Below the pieces are notes generated by a model. The model was not told the DNA's origin. It ran no database searches and was given only the letters and a program-made list of their open reading frames with translations. Shown piece by piece: positions 37,214 through 45,338 of a stretch of DNA of 64,000 nt (position 1 is the first letter of the stretch; the number at the start of each line of letters is the position of its first letter). The stretch lies in assembly GCA_001464895.1 (NCBI GenBank), contig LNEE01000027.1, positions 62,001 through 126,000 on the forward strand, written 5' to 3'. Made by a program: the position numbers and the translations under genes. This DNA is from Betaproteobacteria bacterium Ga0077532. GTDB lineage: Bacteria; Pseudomonadota; Gammaproteobacteria; Burkholderiales; Ga0077523.

Positions 37214-38408
37214 ACCCCTCTCCAAGACGCGCCGCGATCCCCTGCAGGAACCGCAGACAGCGGCGCAACTCCTCGCGGGTCACGTACTCGTCGGGCTTGT
37301 GTCCCTGGTCCATGCTCCCCGGGCCGCACACCACCGCGGGAATGCCAGCCGCGGCGAAGAGCCCGCCCTCCGATCCGAAGCTGATGACGCCCGTCTGCGA
37401 CTCGCCGGACGCCGCGATCGCCAGCGCCACCACCGCATCGTCTTCTGCCGACCGCAGGCCGGGGTACCGCGTCAGCAGTTCGAAGCGCACGTCCGCCTCG
37501 GGCGCCACAGCGCGCATCGCGGGCAGCACGTCGCGCGCCGCTTTCGTGGACACCGCCTCCAGAAAGCGATCGAGTTCCGCCTCGTCAGTGGACCGCGCCT
37601 CGAAGCTGAAACTGCAGCGCGACGGGACGACGTTCACGCTGATGCCGCCGGCGACCACGCCCGTCTGGGCCGTCGCGAACGGCGGATCGAAGCGGTCGTC
37701 GCGCGGACCGCGCTCTGCGAAGTCGTGCGCGAGATCCTCGATGGCGACGATGAGTCGCGCGGCCTTCTCCACCGCGTTGACGCCGTCAGGCGTGTGGGCG
37801 GAATGGCAGGCGCGCCCGACCACGTCGCACCGCATCGCGAGCTTCCCCTTGTGCGCCGTCACCGGCTGGCCGCTGGTGGGCTCGCCGATCACGACGCCCA
37901 GGGGCTTCGGCTCGCGCTTCGCGATCTCCTCCAGCATCGGACGCACGCCGAGGCACCCGATCTCCTCGTCGTACGAGAACGCGATATGCACGGGCAACGG
38001 CAGGCGGTGCGAGGAGAACACCGGCACCATCGCCAGCACGCACGCGAGGAACCCCTTCATGTCTGCCGTGCCGCGACCGTACAGGCGCTCGCCTTCGTCG
38101 GTCAGCGCGAACGGCGGACGGGTCCACGACTGTCCCGCCACCGGCACGACGTCCGTGTGGCCGGAGAGCACGATGCCAGGCGACGACGCATCGCCGATCG
38201 TCGCCCAAAGGCTCGCCTTCGAGCCCGCGGCATCGGGGAAGAGTTCGCTGGTGACACCGTGCTCCGCGAGATATCCACGCACGAACTCGATGAGCGGCAG
38301 GTTGCTGTCGGCGCTGACGGTCGGGAAGGCGATGAGCCGTTCGAGAATCGCGACGCTGGCCGCGAGCAACTCCTCGACATCGTCGGCGGCGTGGGTGGTC
38401 ATGGGCAT
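37200..38408 (-). CDS. M20-family deacylase, ArgE-like
   Basis: 402 residues. Zn-dependent M20 peptidase/deacylase features are all present: SGHTDVVP (first metal ligands), GRGTADMKGFLA (bridging Asp), YDEEIGCLG (catalytic Glu pair), GEPTSGQPVTAHKG, and the C-terminal GPGSMDQGHKPDEYV His. The sequence is closest in style to acetylornithine deacetylase. In this operon it may rather hydrolyse an N-acyl or amide intermediate; inference. Start ATG 38408 overlaps the stop of the dehydrogenase gene upstream (TGATG), so it is translationally coupled. Confidence 0.9.
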   Translation of the reverse strand: MPMTTHAADDVEELLAASVAILERLIAFPTVSADSNLPLIEFVRGYLAEHGVTSELFPDAAGSKASLWATIGDASSPGIVLSGHTDVVPVAGQSWTRPPFALTDEGERLYGRGTADMKGFLACVLAMVPVFSSHRLPLPVHIAFSYDEEIGCLGVRPMLEEIAKREPKPLGVVIGEPTSGQPVTAHKGKLAMRCDVVGRACHSAHTPDGVNAVEKAARLIVAIEDLAHDFAERGPRDDRFDPPFATAQTGVVAGGISVNVVPSRCSFSFEARSTDEAELDRFLEAVSTKAARDVLPAMRAVAPEADVRFELLTRYPGLRSAEDDAVVALAIAASGESQTGVISFGSEGGLFAAAGIPAVVCGPGSMDQGHKPDEYVTREELRRCLRFLQGIAARLGEGWPAA

Positions 38409-40528
38409 CACTCCGTCAGAGGCAGGACCGCGCGTCCGGCCGCCGGATCGGCGAGGTCCGCAAGCCCGGTGATCTCGCGGCGGAACGGCACGGTGTCGCC
38501 ATCGTGTTCGGGAAGATCGAACTCCTCGGCGAAGCGCCGGCCCGCGTATACCGCCGCGGCGATCGTCCCCGGGGCCCACGCATCGCCGATCGCGTGCACG
38601 CGGACGATGCCGGCATCGCGCCAGTCGGGCTCCCGCGCCATCAGATCGGCGAACAGTCGATCATCGGGAAGCCGGGCGGTCACGGGCACCAGTGCATCGC
38701 AGGCAACGATCTCCTCGCGCCCCGTGAACTTGCAGACCAGCGCCACGCCACCCGGGACCGTCGCGCGCACACCACGATTGGCATCGACGACGACGCCCAG
38801 TTCGAGCAGCCGCGCCTGGATGCGATGCTGCTCCATCGTGTGATACGTCCAGTCCGCCGCGCGCGAGGCCATCGTGACCAAGCGCACGCGATGCCCGTCG
38901 GCGACGAGCAACTCGGCGAGCACCGAGGCCATGTAGTAGTGGTCGTCGTCGAACACCACGACCTCGCGACCGGGTGGTCGACCGCCCGCCATCAGATCGT
39001 CGGGCGTGAGAACGGGCACCGAAGCGTCGAGCGGAATCGGCTTCGTGTGCAGGCGCCCCACCCCGTCGCGGCGCCACGACGAGCCCGTCGCGATCGCCAC
39101 GTGGGCGAAGCCGAAACCCAGCACGTCCTCTGCGGTCAGCGGGCTCGCGAGGTACGTCTGCACCGTCGGCATCTGCGCGATCTGGTACGTGCGGTAGTCG
39201 CGCACCCGTGCCCAGGCCGAGAGCCCCGGCAACCGCGACTCCCGCGACACGCGTCCGCCGAGCGCGTCACCGGCGTCGGCCAGTGCCACCTCGTAACCGC
39301 GTCGCCCGAGCATCATCGCGGCCTCCAGCCCCGCGGGGCCGCCGCCCACCACGAGCACGGTGTCGTCCGAGGACTTGCGACGGATGCGCTCCGGATGCCA
39401 GCCGCGCCGCCACTCCTCGCCCATCGACGGGTTCTGCGTGCAGCGGATCGGCGACATCGTGAAATCGCCCGAGACGCAGATGTTGCAGCCGATGCACTCC
39501 CGGATGTCGTCGACACGCCCTTCCTCCACCTTCCTCGGCAGGAACGGATCGGCGATCGACGGCCGCGCGCAGCCGATGAGATCGAGGATGCCCGCCTTCA
39601 CCTGCCGGACCATCGTGTCGGGCGACGTGAAACGGCCCACGCCCACCACCGGCTTCGTCGTGAGTCGTTTGAAGCCGGTGACGAACGGTTCCTGGAACCC
39701 CTCGTCGGCGAAGCGCGACGTGCGGCTGTCGTCCTCCCAGCTGCCCAGCACGAGGTCCCAGAGATCGGGCAGATCGCCGAGCAGACCGAAGGCGTCTTCC
39801 ATCTCGGCCTTCGAGAGACCCTCATCGCCGAGCAGCTCGTCCACTGTCACGCGTACCGCCACGGCCGATCGGTCGCCGACGGCGTCCCGTGTGTCCTCGA
39901 TCACCTCGCGCAGCAGCCGCACGCGGTTCTCCAGACTGCCGCCGTACTCGTCGGTGCGGTCGTTGTAGCGCCGCGAGAGGAAGTGGTGGAGCCCGCCGAG
40001 GGCGTGGCCCGCGTACACGTAGATGATGTCGAAGTCGGCACGCTTCGCCCGCACCGCCGCCGCCCGATGCCAGCGCCGCAGCGACGCGATGTCACGCTTG
40101 CTCATCGCCCGCGCCTGCACGGGGTCGTAGGTGAACGTCGCGACCGGCAGATGCGCGGGCCCCATCGGGATCTCGCGCGAATAGAGGTTCGACCCGTTCA
40201 TCCCGTTGTAGCAAAGCTCGATGCCAGCGAGCGCGCCGTGCGCGTGGACGGCGTCGGCCATGCGGACGAGCCCCGGCATGTCGCGGTCGTCCCACAGGCG
40301 CAACTCGATGAACGGCGTGATCTCGGACGAGTAGTGGATCTCCACCTGCTCGGTGCACACCACCGCCCACCCGCCTTCGGCCTTGATGCCCCGCATCGCG
40401 GCGAGTGCGGTCGGATCGCGATAGCCCATCCCGTTGCAGTGGGGCACCTGGTAGAAGCGGTTGCGAGCGACGACCGGGCCGATCTGCACCGGCTCGAAGA
40501 GGATGTCGAAACGGGGATCGCGGCTCAT
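38408..40528 (-). CDS. trimethylamine/histamine dehydrogenase-family flavoprotein
   Basis: 706 residues from ATG 40528 (MSRDPRFDILFEPVQIG aligns with the trimethylamine dehydrogenase start). The FMN barrel has RNRFYQVPHC with C31 in place for a 6-S-cysteinyl FMN, and Y172/H175. The [4Fe-4S] ligands are C345, C348, C351 and C363. The C-terminal half has ADP/FAD-type nucleotide folds (VLVVGGGPAGLEAAM). At the three substrate-box positions of trimethylamine dehydrogenase (Tyr60, Trp264, Trp355) this protein has Q61, W264 and D355. That Gln/Trp/Asp set is what I recall for histamine dehydrogenase. So it probably oxidises a primary, perhaps heteroaromatic, amine, passing electrons to an ETF or similar acceptor. 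Co-transcribed with the M20 gene. Confidence 0.88.
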   Translation of the reverse strand: MSRDPRFDILFEPVQIGPVVARNRFYQVPHCNGMGYRDPTALAAMRGIKAEGGWAVVCTEQVEIHYSSEITPFIELRLWDDRDMPGLVRMADAVHAHGALAGIELCYNGMNGSNLYSREIPMGPAHLPVATFTYDPVQARAMSKRDIASLRRWHRAAAVRAKRADFDIIYVYAGHALGGLHHFLSRRYNDRTDEYGGSLENRVRLLREVIEDTRDAVGDRSAVAVRVTVDELLGDEGLSKAEMEDAFGLLGDLPDLWDLVLGSWEDDSRTSRFADEGFQEPFVTGFKRLTTKPVVGVGRFTSPDTMVRQVKAGILDLIGCARPSIADPFLPRKVEEGRVDDIRECIGCNICVSGDFTMSPIRCTQNPSMGEEWRRGWHPERIRRKSSDDTVLVVGGGPAGLEAAMMLGRRGYEVALADAGDALGGRVSRESRLPGLSAWARVRDYRTYQIAQMPTVQTYLASPLTAEDVLGFGFAHVAIATGSSWRRDGVGRLHTKPIPLDASVPVLTPDDLMAGGRPPGREVVVFDDDHYYMASVLAELLVADGHRVRLVTMASRAADWTYHTMEQHRIQARLLELGVVVDANRGVRATVPGGVALVCKFTGREEIVACDALVPVTARLPDDRLFADLMAREPDWRDAGIVRVHAIGDAWAPGTIAAAVYAGRRFAEEFDLPEHDGDTVPFRREITGLADLADPAAGRAVLPLTE

Positions 40529-40553
40529 CGGTTCCGTGGCAGGACTGCGTGGG

Positions 40554-41477
40554 TCAGAGATCTGCCATGCCCGGCACGCCATCGCGACCGAACGCGTCGC
40601 GGCAGAACGCCTGGAAGGCCGCGACGACGCGGGGCGTGCGGGGCGACTTCAGCGTCGCGATGCCCAGCACCATCGGCCGGTAGCGATTGTCGAGCGGGAC
40701 GTACGCGAGCGGCTGGCCGTCGAGCGCGGCGCGATTGCGCGGCCGGACGTTGGCCAGCCCGAACCCGTGCCCCGCCGCGACGAGCGAGCGCAGGACGTCC
40801 GTGTGCGCCGAGCGCGCGACCACCTTCGGCGTGACGTTCTCCTGCATGAAGAGCCCGAGGAAGTACTCGCGGCTCTGCGGCAGGTCGAGCATCACGTAGG
40901 GCTCGTCGGCGAGGTCGGGCAGCGTCAGGCGATCGCGCCCCGCGAGCGGATGATCGGCGCGGAGCAGCACGTAGGGCGGCAGCGACGCCAGCCGCTCGAA
41001 CGCCACTTCGGTCGGTAGATCGAGATCGTAGGTGAGCGCCGCGGAGAGCCGCCCGCTGCGCAGGCGCTCCATGAGCCCGGCGTGGTGATCCTCCAGCACT
41101 TCGAGCTGTACGCGATCGTGGCGGGCGACGAATCCGCGCGTGACTTCGGGGATGAGCATGGGCGCCAGCGTGACGAGGAAACCGATCGCGATGCTGCCGG
41201 CGATGCCGTCGGCCAGTTCGCCCGCGATGACCGAGATGTCTTCGGCGTGGGAGAGCAGCGCCCGCGCCTCGCGCAGCAGGCGCTCGCCAGCCGGCGTCAG
41301 TGCCAGGCCTTGCGCGTGATAGCGGACGAAGAGCTGGACCCCGAAGACTTCCTCGAGATGGGCAATTGCCGCCGAGACCGACGGCTGCGAGATGTTCACC
41401 CGCTCCGCCGCATGGCGCACGCTGCCGGTCTCGCCGGCGGCCACGAAGTATTCGAGCTGGCGAAGGGTGAAGCGCAT
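40554..41477 (-). CDS. LysR-family transcriptional regulator
   Basis: 307 residues from ATG 41477 (MRFTLRQLEYFVAAGETGSVRHAAERVNISQPSVSAAI). The HTH is at about 18-40 and the substrate-binding domain follows (VLLRADHPLAGRD...). It lies between the DUF1028 gene upstream and the amine dehydrogenase downstream on the same strand (26 bp before the latter), so it is embedded in the operon instead of being divergent. It likely senses a pathway intermediate. A C-terminal region EDHHAGLMERLRSGRLSAALTYDLDL is typical of nitrogen/aromatic-responsive LysR proteins, though the ligand is unknown. Confidence 0.93.
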   Translation of the reverse strand: MRFTLRQLEYFVAAGETGSVRHAAERVNISQPSVSAAIAHLEEVFGVQLFVRYHAQGLALTPAGERLLREARALLSHAEDISVIAGELADGIAGSIAIGFLVTLAPMLIPEVTRGFVARHDRVQLEVLEDHHAGLMERLRSGRLSAALTYDLDLPTEVAFERLASLPPYVLLRADHPLAGRDRLTLPDLADEPYVMLDLPQSREYFLGLFMQENVTPKVVARSAHTDVLRSLVAAGHGFGLANVRPRNRAALDGQPLAYVPLDNRYRPMVLGIATLKSPRTPRVVAAFQAFCRDAFGRDGVPGMADL

Positions 41478-41559
41478 GCGATGGGATTCGGCGCTGGACT
41501 CGGGTGCGGTCGAGGTTAGCACGCGGCCGGCACGCGGACGGCTTTCCGCAAAGACAGCG

Positions 41560-42237
41560 TCAGGGATCACCCGGGACTCCGTACGCGGGCGCCTTGCCGG
41601 GCTCCAGCGCGCGGGCCACGTAGTCGTGCATCTGCGGCTTCCACATCGTCCACAGCGCCGCCAGTTCGGCGATGGGGCAACCCTCGGTCCAGTCGACCCG
41701 CAGGTCCGCGATGGGCCACGAGACGCGATGGACGATCAGCATTCCCGCGGAGTGCACGGGCCCGGCCTCGCCACCGGCCGCCAGCCCGGCCTGCATCGCG
41801 GCGATGATGCGGTCGCCGAGATCCTGGTCGAGCGTCGCCTCGAACGCCTGGACGATGGCCGCCGGGACGCCGGTGCCGCTCAGCAGGTTGCCCGCCGCCG
41901 CGACGTCGCGCCCCTGGGCCGACGCGTGCGTCCCGAGCGTTTGCTTCCCGGAGAACACGGCCGTGTGCCCCGCCGCGTCGATCAGCATGAGCTGCCGGTA
42001 CTCCAGATGCATCGCTTCCGTGCTCAACTTCTCCAGCACCTGCGCCGCACCGTGGCCGCGCGCGAGCAGATCGAGCCCCTTCGGCCCCAGCGACGGGTCG
42101 GTGATGTTCTGCGTCGCGACCGCACCGGCGCCCGCCCGCGCATGGGCGCACCGTGCCGCCACTGCGGGACTCGACGACGACACGGCCATCCCGAACATGC
42201 CGGTCCGGGCGCAGCGGGCGACCACGGAGAAGGTCAT
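41560..42237 (-). CDS. DUF1028-family protein (Ntn-hydrolase-like)
   Basis: 225 residues from ATG 42237. Its start MTFSVVARCARTGMFGMAVSSSSPAVAARC and middle NLLSGTGVPAAIVQAFE match DUF1028, predicted to be an Ntn-type hydrolase. Members frequently neighbour RidA and amidohydrolase genes in catabolic operons, which fits here. The reaction is unproven. It is coupled by ATGA to ridA upstream and followed by the LysR gene after an 82-bp gap. Confidence 0.87.
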   Translation of the reverse strand: MTFSVVARCARTGMFGMAVSSSSPAVAARCAHARAGAGAVATQNITDPSLGPKGLDLLARGHGAAQVLEKLSTEAMHLEYRQLMLIDAAGHTAVFSGKQTLGTHASAQGRDVAAAGNLLSGTGVPAAIVQAFEATLDQDLGDRIIAAMQAGLAAGGEAGPVHSAGMLIVHRVSWPIADLRVDWTEGCPIAELAALWTMWKPQMHDYVARALEPGKAPAYGVPGDP

Positions 42238-42662
42238 CGCACACCCCCGTCCGGGATCACTGCGGTCACGTCGATCTCGACGAGCCACTCGGGCCGCGCG
42301 AGGGCCGTCACGACCAGGCCCGTCGACACGGGGAACACGCCCTTCAGCGAGCGCCCCACCACGCGGTACACGGCCTCGCGGTACCGCGGATCGGTCAGGT
42401 AGATGTTGATCTTGCAGATGTGCTCCAGCCGGCTGCCGGCTTCTTCGAGCAGCACCTTGATGTTGTGCATCGCCTGCTCGGCCTGGCCTGCGGCATCGCC
42501 GATCGCGACGCTCGCGGCCGTGTCGAGGTCCTGCCCGACCTGACCTCGCACGAAGACCATTGCGCCGCGCGCCACGACCACGTGGCAGAGATCGTTGTCG
42601 AGCTTCTGCTCCGGGTACGTGTCGCGCGTGTTGAACGGCCGGATGCGCTTGTGCGTGGTCAT
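42234..42662 (-). CDS. RidA-family enamine/imine deaminase
   Basis: 142 residues from ATG 42662. RidA/YjgF landmarks: VFVRGQVGQDLDTA, AGQAEQAMHNIKVLLEEAGS, and KGVFPVSTGLVVTALARPEWLVEIDVTAV containing the conserved Arg of the active site. Family members hydrolyse reactive 2-aminoacrylate-type enamines/imines or, as RutC, help release amine from uracil breakdown products. It overlaps both the HpaB-type gene upstream (ATGA) and DUF1028 downstream, an arrangement that suggests one pathway step after ring oxidation. Confidence 0.92.
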   Translation of the reverse strand: MTTHKRIRPFNTRDTYPEQKLDNDLCHVVVARGAMVFVRGQVGQDLDTAASVAIGDAAGQAEQAMHNIKVLLEEAGSRLEHICKINIYLTDPRYREAVYRVVGRSLKGVFPVSTGLVVTALARPEWLVEIDVTAVIPDGGVR

Positions 42663-44158
42663 GCCGAGGCCTTCGTGGGCGCGGGTGCGGGCGCTGCGGC
42701 TGGCGCCCGACCCAGCACGCGCTCGGACAGGCCGGCGGACTTCACGACCGTCGCGGCGGCGGCGTCCCAGTCGTAGTTGCGATACACGGCGGCGAGGTGC
42801 GCGAAGGGCGGCGACTGCGCGAAGAGCTGGAACGTGAGGCGATGGCCCGCGTAGTCCGAGTTCAGCATGTCGCGCGCGAAGGCGAGCAGCTTCCGGCGGT
42901 CGTCGGACACCCAGTTCTCGTTCACGCTGTAGAACTTCTCGAGCCACGGCGCGGTTTCCGGATGCTTGAAGGCCGCCGCGTCGGGTGTCACGCAGATCTG
43001 GCCCCCGCAGAGTTCGCGGGCGATGTGCATCATCTCGTGGAGCTGCGAGCACGCCGCCACGCGGCCGGTGAAGAGCAGCGACTGATTGGGCATCAGCAGT
43101 CCCGCCGGGCTGCGCTCGGCCATCGCGATCGACGCCGTGAGGTGCGCGTTGATGCCTTCGCGGTACACGGCGAGCGTGGCGAGCTTCTCCTGCACCGCCT
43201 GCTGCTTGTCGAGGCCCGTCTGGCGCGCGTTCAGGAGCGCCGCGCCGATCATCATGTCCGCCAGCTTGATGTTGCGCTGGACGAACGCGAAGGCGCTGTA
43301 GCGGTGCAGCGTCGCGCGGATGAACGTCGCGGCACGCGTGTGGCGGTAGAAGAGCACGTTCTCCCACGGGATCAGCACGTCGTCGAAGATGACCAGCGTG
43401 TCGACCTCGTCGAAGCGGTTCGACAGCGGATAGTCCTCGATCGGCGCACGGCCTGCGAAGCCGGTGCGGCAGATGAACTTGAGGTTGGGGGAGCCCAGAT
43501 CGCAGATGAAGCCGACGGCGTAGTCGGAGAGCTGCGAGTCACCCCAGTTGGCGATGGTGGGCTTCGTGAACGCCTGGTTGGCGTACGCCGCGGCCGTCTC
43601 GTACTTGGCGCCGCGCACCACGATGCCGGCGTCGGTCTCCTTCACGACGTGCAGCAGCATGTCGGGGTCTTGATCCTGCGGGCGCTTCGAGCGGTCGCCC
43701 TTCGGATCGGTGTTCGCGGACACGTGGAACGGATCGGCCTGGATGGTCCGGTCGATGTGGCGCTTGATGTTCGCGGAGAACTGCGGATCCACCTCGTTGA
43801 GGACATCCTGCCCGTCGTACAGGGACCACATCTCGCCGACCGTCTCGTCGCCGACGCGGGTGACGACACCGCCGACGTCGTCCAGCACCGCATCAGTGGC
43901 GCGCCGCTTCGCGTGCCAGTCGTCCTGGGTGTAGGGCAGCTTGTTGCCGATGGCGCAGATCTCGCCGGTCACCGGATCGCTGTAGCTCATGACGTCGCGC
44001 GTGGCGGCATCGTGCTGCATGTCGTAGATGCGGGCGCGGATGTCCACGAGCGGCTTGAACATCGGGTGCGACGGCACGTCGCGGACGCGTTCGCCGTTGA
44101 TGTAGACCATCCGTCCGTCGCGGATGCTGTCGATGTACTGCTGACCGGTGCGGATCAT
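42659..44158 (-). CDS. 4-hydroxyphenylacetate 3-hydroxylase (HpaB)-family FADH2-dependent monooxygenase
   Basis: 499 residues. The protein has the HpaB layout: MIRTGQQYIDSIRDGRMVYINGERVRD at the start, the acyl-CoA-dehydrogenase-like core, FDDVLIPWENVLFYRH, and the C-terminal LCGGQICVTPDAAAFKHPE segment. It uses reduced flavin from a separate reductase to hydroxylate aromatic rings, including pyridine or phenolic substrates. The flavin reductase is 46 bp upstream on the same strand. The tail (APAAAPAPAPTKASA) is a low-complexity extension. RidA start overlaps its stop. Confidence 0.92.
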   Translation of the reverse strand: MIRTGQQYIDSIRDGRMVYINGERVRDVPSHPMFKPLVDIRARIYDMQHDAATRDVMSYSDPVTGEICAIGNKLPYTQDDWHAKRRATDAVLDDVGGVVTRVGDETVGEMWSLYDGQDVLNEVDPQFSANIKRHIDRTIQADPFHVSANTDPKGDRSKRPQDQDPDMLLHVVKETDAGIVVRGAKYETAAAYANQAFTKPTIANWGDSQLSDYAVGFICDLGSPNLKFICRTGFAGRAPIEDYPLSNRFDEVDTLVIFDDVLIPWENVLFYRHTRAATFIRATLHRYSAFAFVQRNIKLADMMIGAALLNARQTGLDKQQAVQEKLATLAVYREGINAHLTASIAMAERSPAGLLMPNQSLLFTGRVAACSQLHEMMHIARELCGGQICVTPDAAAFKHPETAPWLEKFYSVNENWVSDDRRKLLAFARDMLNSDYAGHRLTFQLFAQSPPFAHLAAVYRNYDWDAAAATVVKSAGLSERVLGRAPAAAPAPAPTKASA

Positions 44159-44204
44159 GGGGAAGGTGTCCTTGAATGCGGAAACGTGGCGTTCGGTGCC
44201 GGGC

Positions 44205-44780
44205 TCAGTTGCCGAGCGGCTTCGCGCGGGCGTAGGCGCGGTCGGTGTATCCGAGGGGCGAACCCGTCGCGCGGATGGCCGACACGACGGACCCGATCAG
44301 GATCGTGTGCGTCCCGGCTTCCACGCTGGAGGAGAGCACGCAGTCGAATCCGGCCGCCGCGCGCACGAGAAGCGGCGCGCCCGTCACGTCGGTGCGCCAC
44401 TCGGCCCGGTCGAAATCGTGCGGCATGCCCGCCGCGGGCCGGCCGGCGAAGACGTCCGCGAGATCCGCCTGGTCGTCGGTGAGCAGGCTGAGCGCGAAGT
44501 GGCCGCTGGCCAGCACGGCGTCCCGGACGCGGTGCCGGCTGTTCACGCAGGCGAGCACCATGGGCGGATCGGCCGACACCGACGACACGGCGCTGACCGT
44601 GAGGGCGACGCGCCCCTCGGGGCCGTCGGTCGCGAGGATCCAGACGCCGGTCAGCGCGCGAGCCATGGCGGCGACGAAGACATCGCGGTCCACGGCGCGG
44701 GGGGCGACGACGAGGTCGGGCGCGGCAGCGAGGCGGGGCTGCATCGCGGACGGACGTTCACAGAGGGCGACAGGGCTCAT
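44205..44780 (-). CDS. flavin reductase family protein (HpaC/RutF-type)
   Basis: 191 residues from ATG 44780; ATG 44744 is an alternative. The split-barrel flavin reductase fold is visible: MARALTGVWILATDGPEGRVALTVSAVSSVSADPPMVLACVNSRHRVRDAVLASGHFALSLL. It reduces FMN/FAD with NAD(P)H and supplies the HpaB-like oxygenase. It is the first gene of the minus-strand operon that continues through HpaB, RidA, DUF1028, LysR, amine dehydrogenase and M20, nearly all overlapping or closely spaced. Confidence 0.9.
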   Translation of the reverse strand: MSPVALCERPSAMQPRLAAAPDLVVAPRAVDRDVFVAAMARALTGVWILATDGPEGRVALTVSAVSSVSADPPMVLACVNSRHRVRDAVLASGHFALSLLTDDQADLADVFAGRPAAGMPHDFDRAEWRTDVTGAPLLVRAAAGFDCVLSSSVEAGTHTILIGSVVSAIRATGSPLGYTDRAYARAKPLGN

Positions 44781-45338
44781 GGAGGCTTCCGGTACCGGGC
44801 TTCGCCCGACGATGCCCGAAGTGTGTCGCCACCCTCTTGCCAAGTAAATTCGTTTCTTCTTCGCATCGGATTCATGATTTCCGAAGCAAGAGGGGATTTG
44901 CCGGCAGGGCACGTCTTCCCCTCACCCCGACCCGATCCACCTCGACCGGAATCATCGCTTTCGCGGGCATGGCCCGCTCCTACAGAGAGCGCGGCCCGTT
45001 CCCACGACGGATGGCTCATCCACCACCCCTGTAGGAGCGGCCCATGGCCGCGAAAGCGGTGGATGCAAGGAAGCGTATCAACCGGAACGATCGCTTTCGC
45101 GGGCATGGCCCGCTCCTACAGAAAGCGTGGCGAGTTCCCTCGGCGGATGGCGCATCCACCACCCCTGTAGGAGCGGCCCATGGCCGCGAAAGCGGTGAGT
45201 GAGGGTGGACACAGGACAGTGCCTCCCGAATCCGAAGCGCTCTGAAGCGAGGTGGATAGAGCATCAGAGACAGGAAAGCCCGACGGGAGCGCCCCCCGCC
45301 GGGCTGCCCGGCCCACCGGCGCGGCCCGGGCGCCACGG
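44781..45338. other. gene-free interval with REP repeats
   Basis: Between the flavin-reductase start and the pentapeptide-repeat gene end, no credible frame was found. An AT-richer patch near 44840-44900 (CAAGTAAATTCG) may contain the operon promoter for the flavin reductase gene. The rest is occupied by the 136-bp duplicated repeats. Confidence 0.5.
44945..45197. repeat. two tandem 136-bp BIME-type units made of inverted REP elements
   Basis: Each unit holds one element reading CGCGGGCATGGCCCGC (44956-44984 and 45092-45120) and one in opposite orientation reading GCGGCCCATGGCCGC (45030-45058 and 45166-45194). The pairs repeat with period 136 bp. The shared flank CCTACA/TGTAGG marks each end. 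Such elements resemble REP sequences of pseudomonads. Confidence 0.9.

Noticed and set aside
38504-40834. Plus-strand long frame antisense to the amine dehydrogenase
   Set aside because: No recognisable domain; the minus-strand translation aligns across its full length with trimethylamine dehydrogenase-type proteins.
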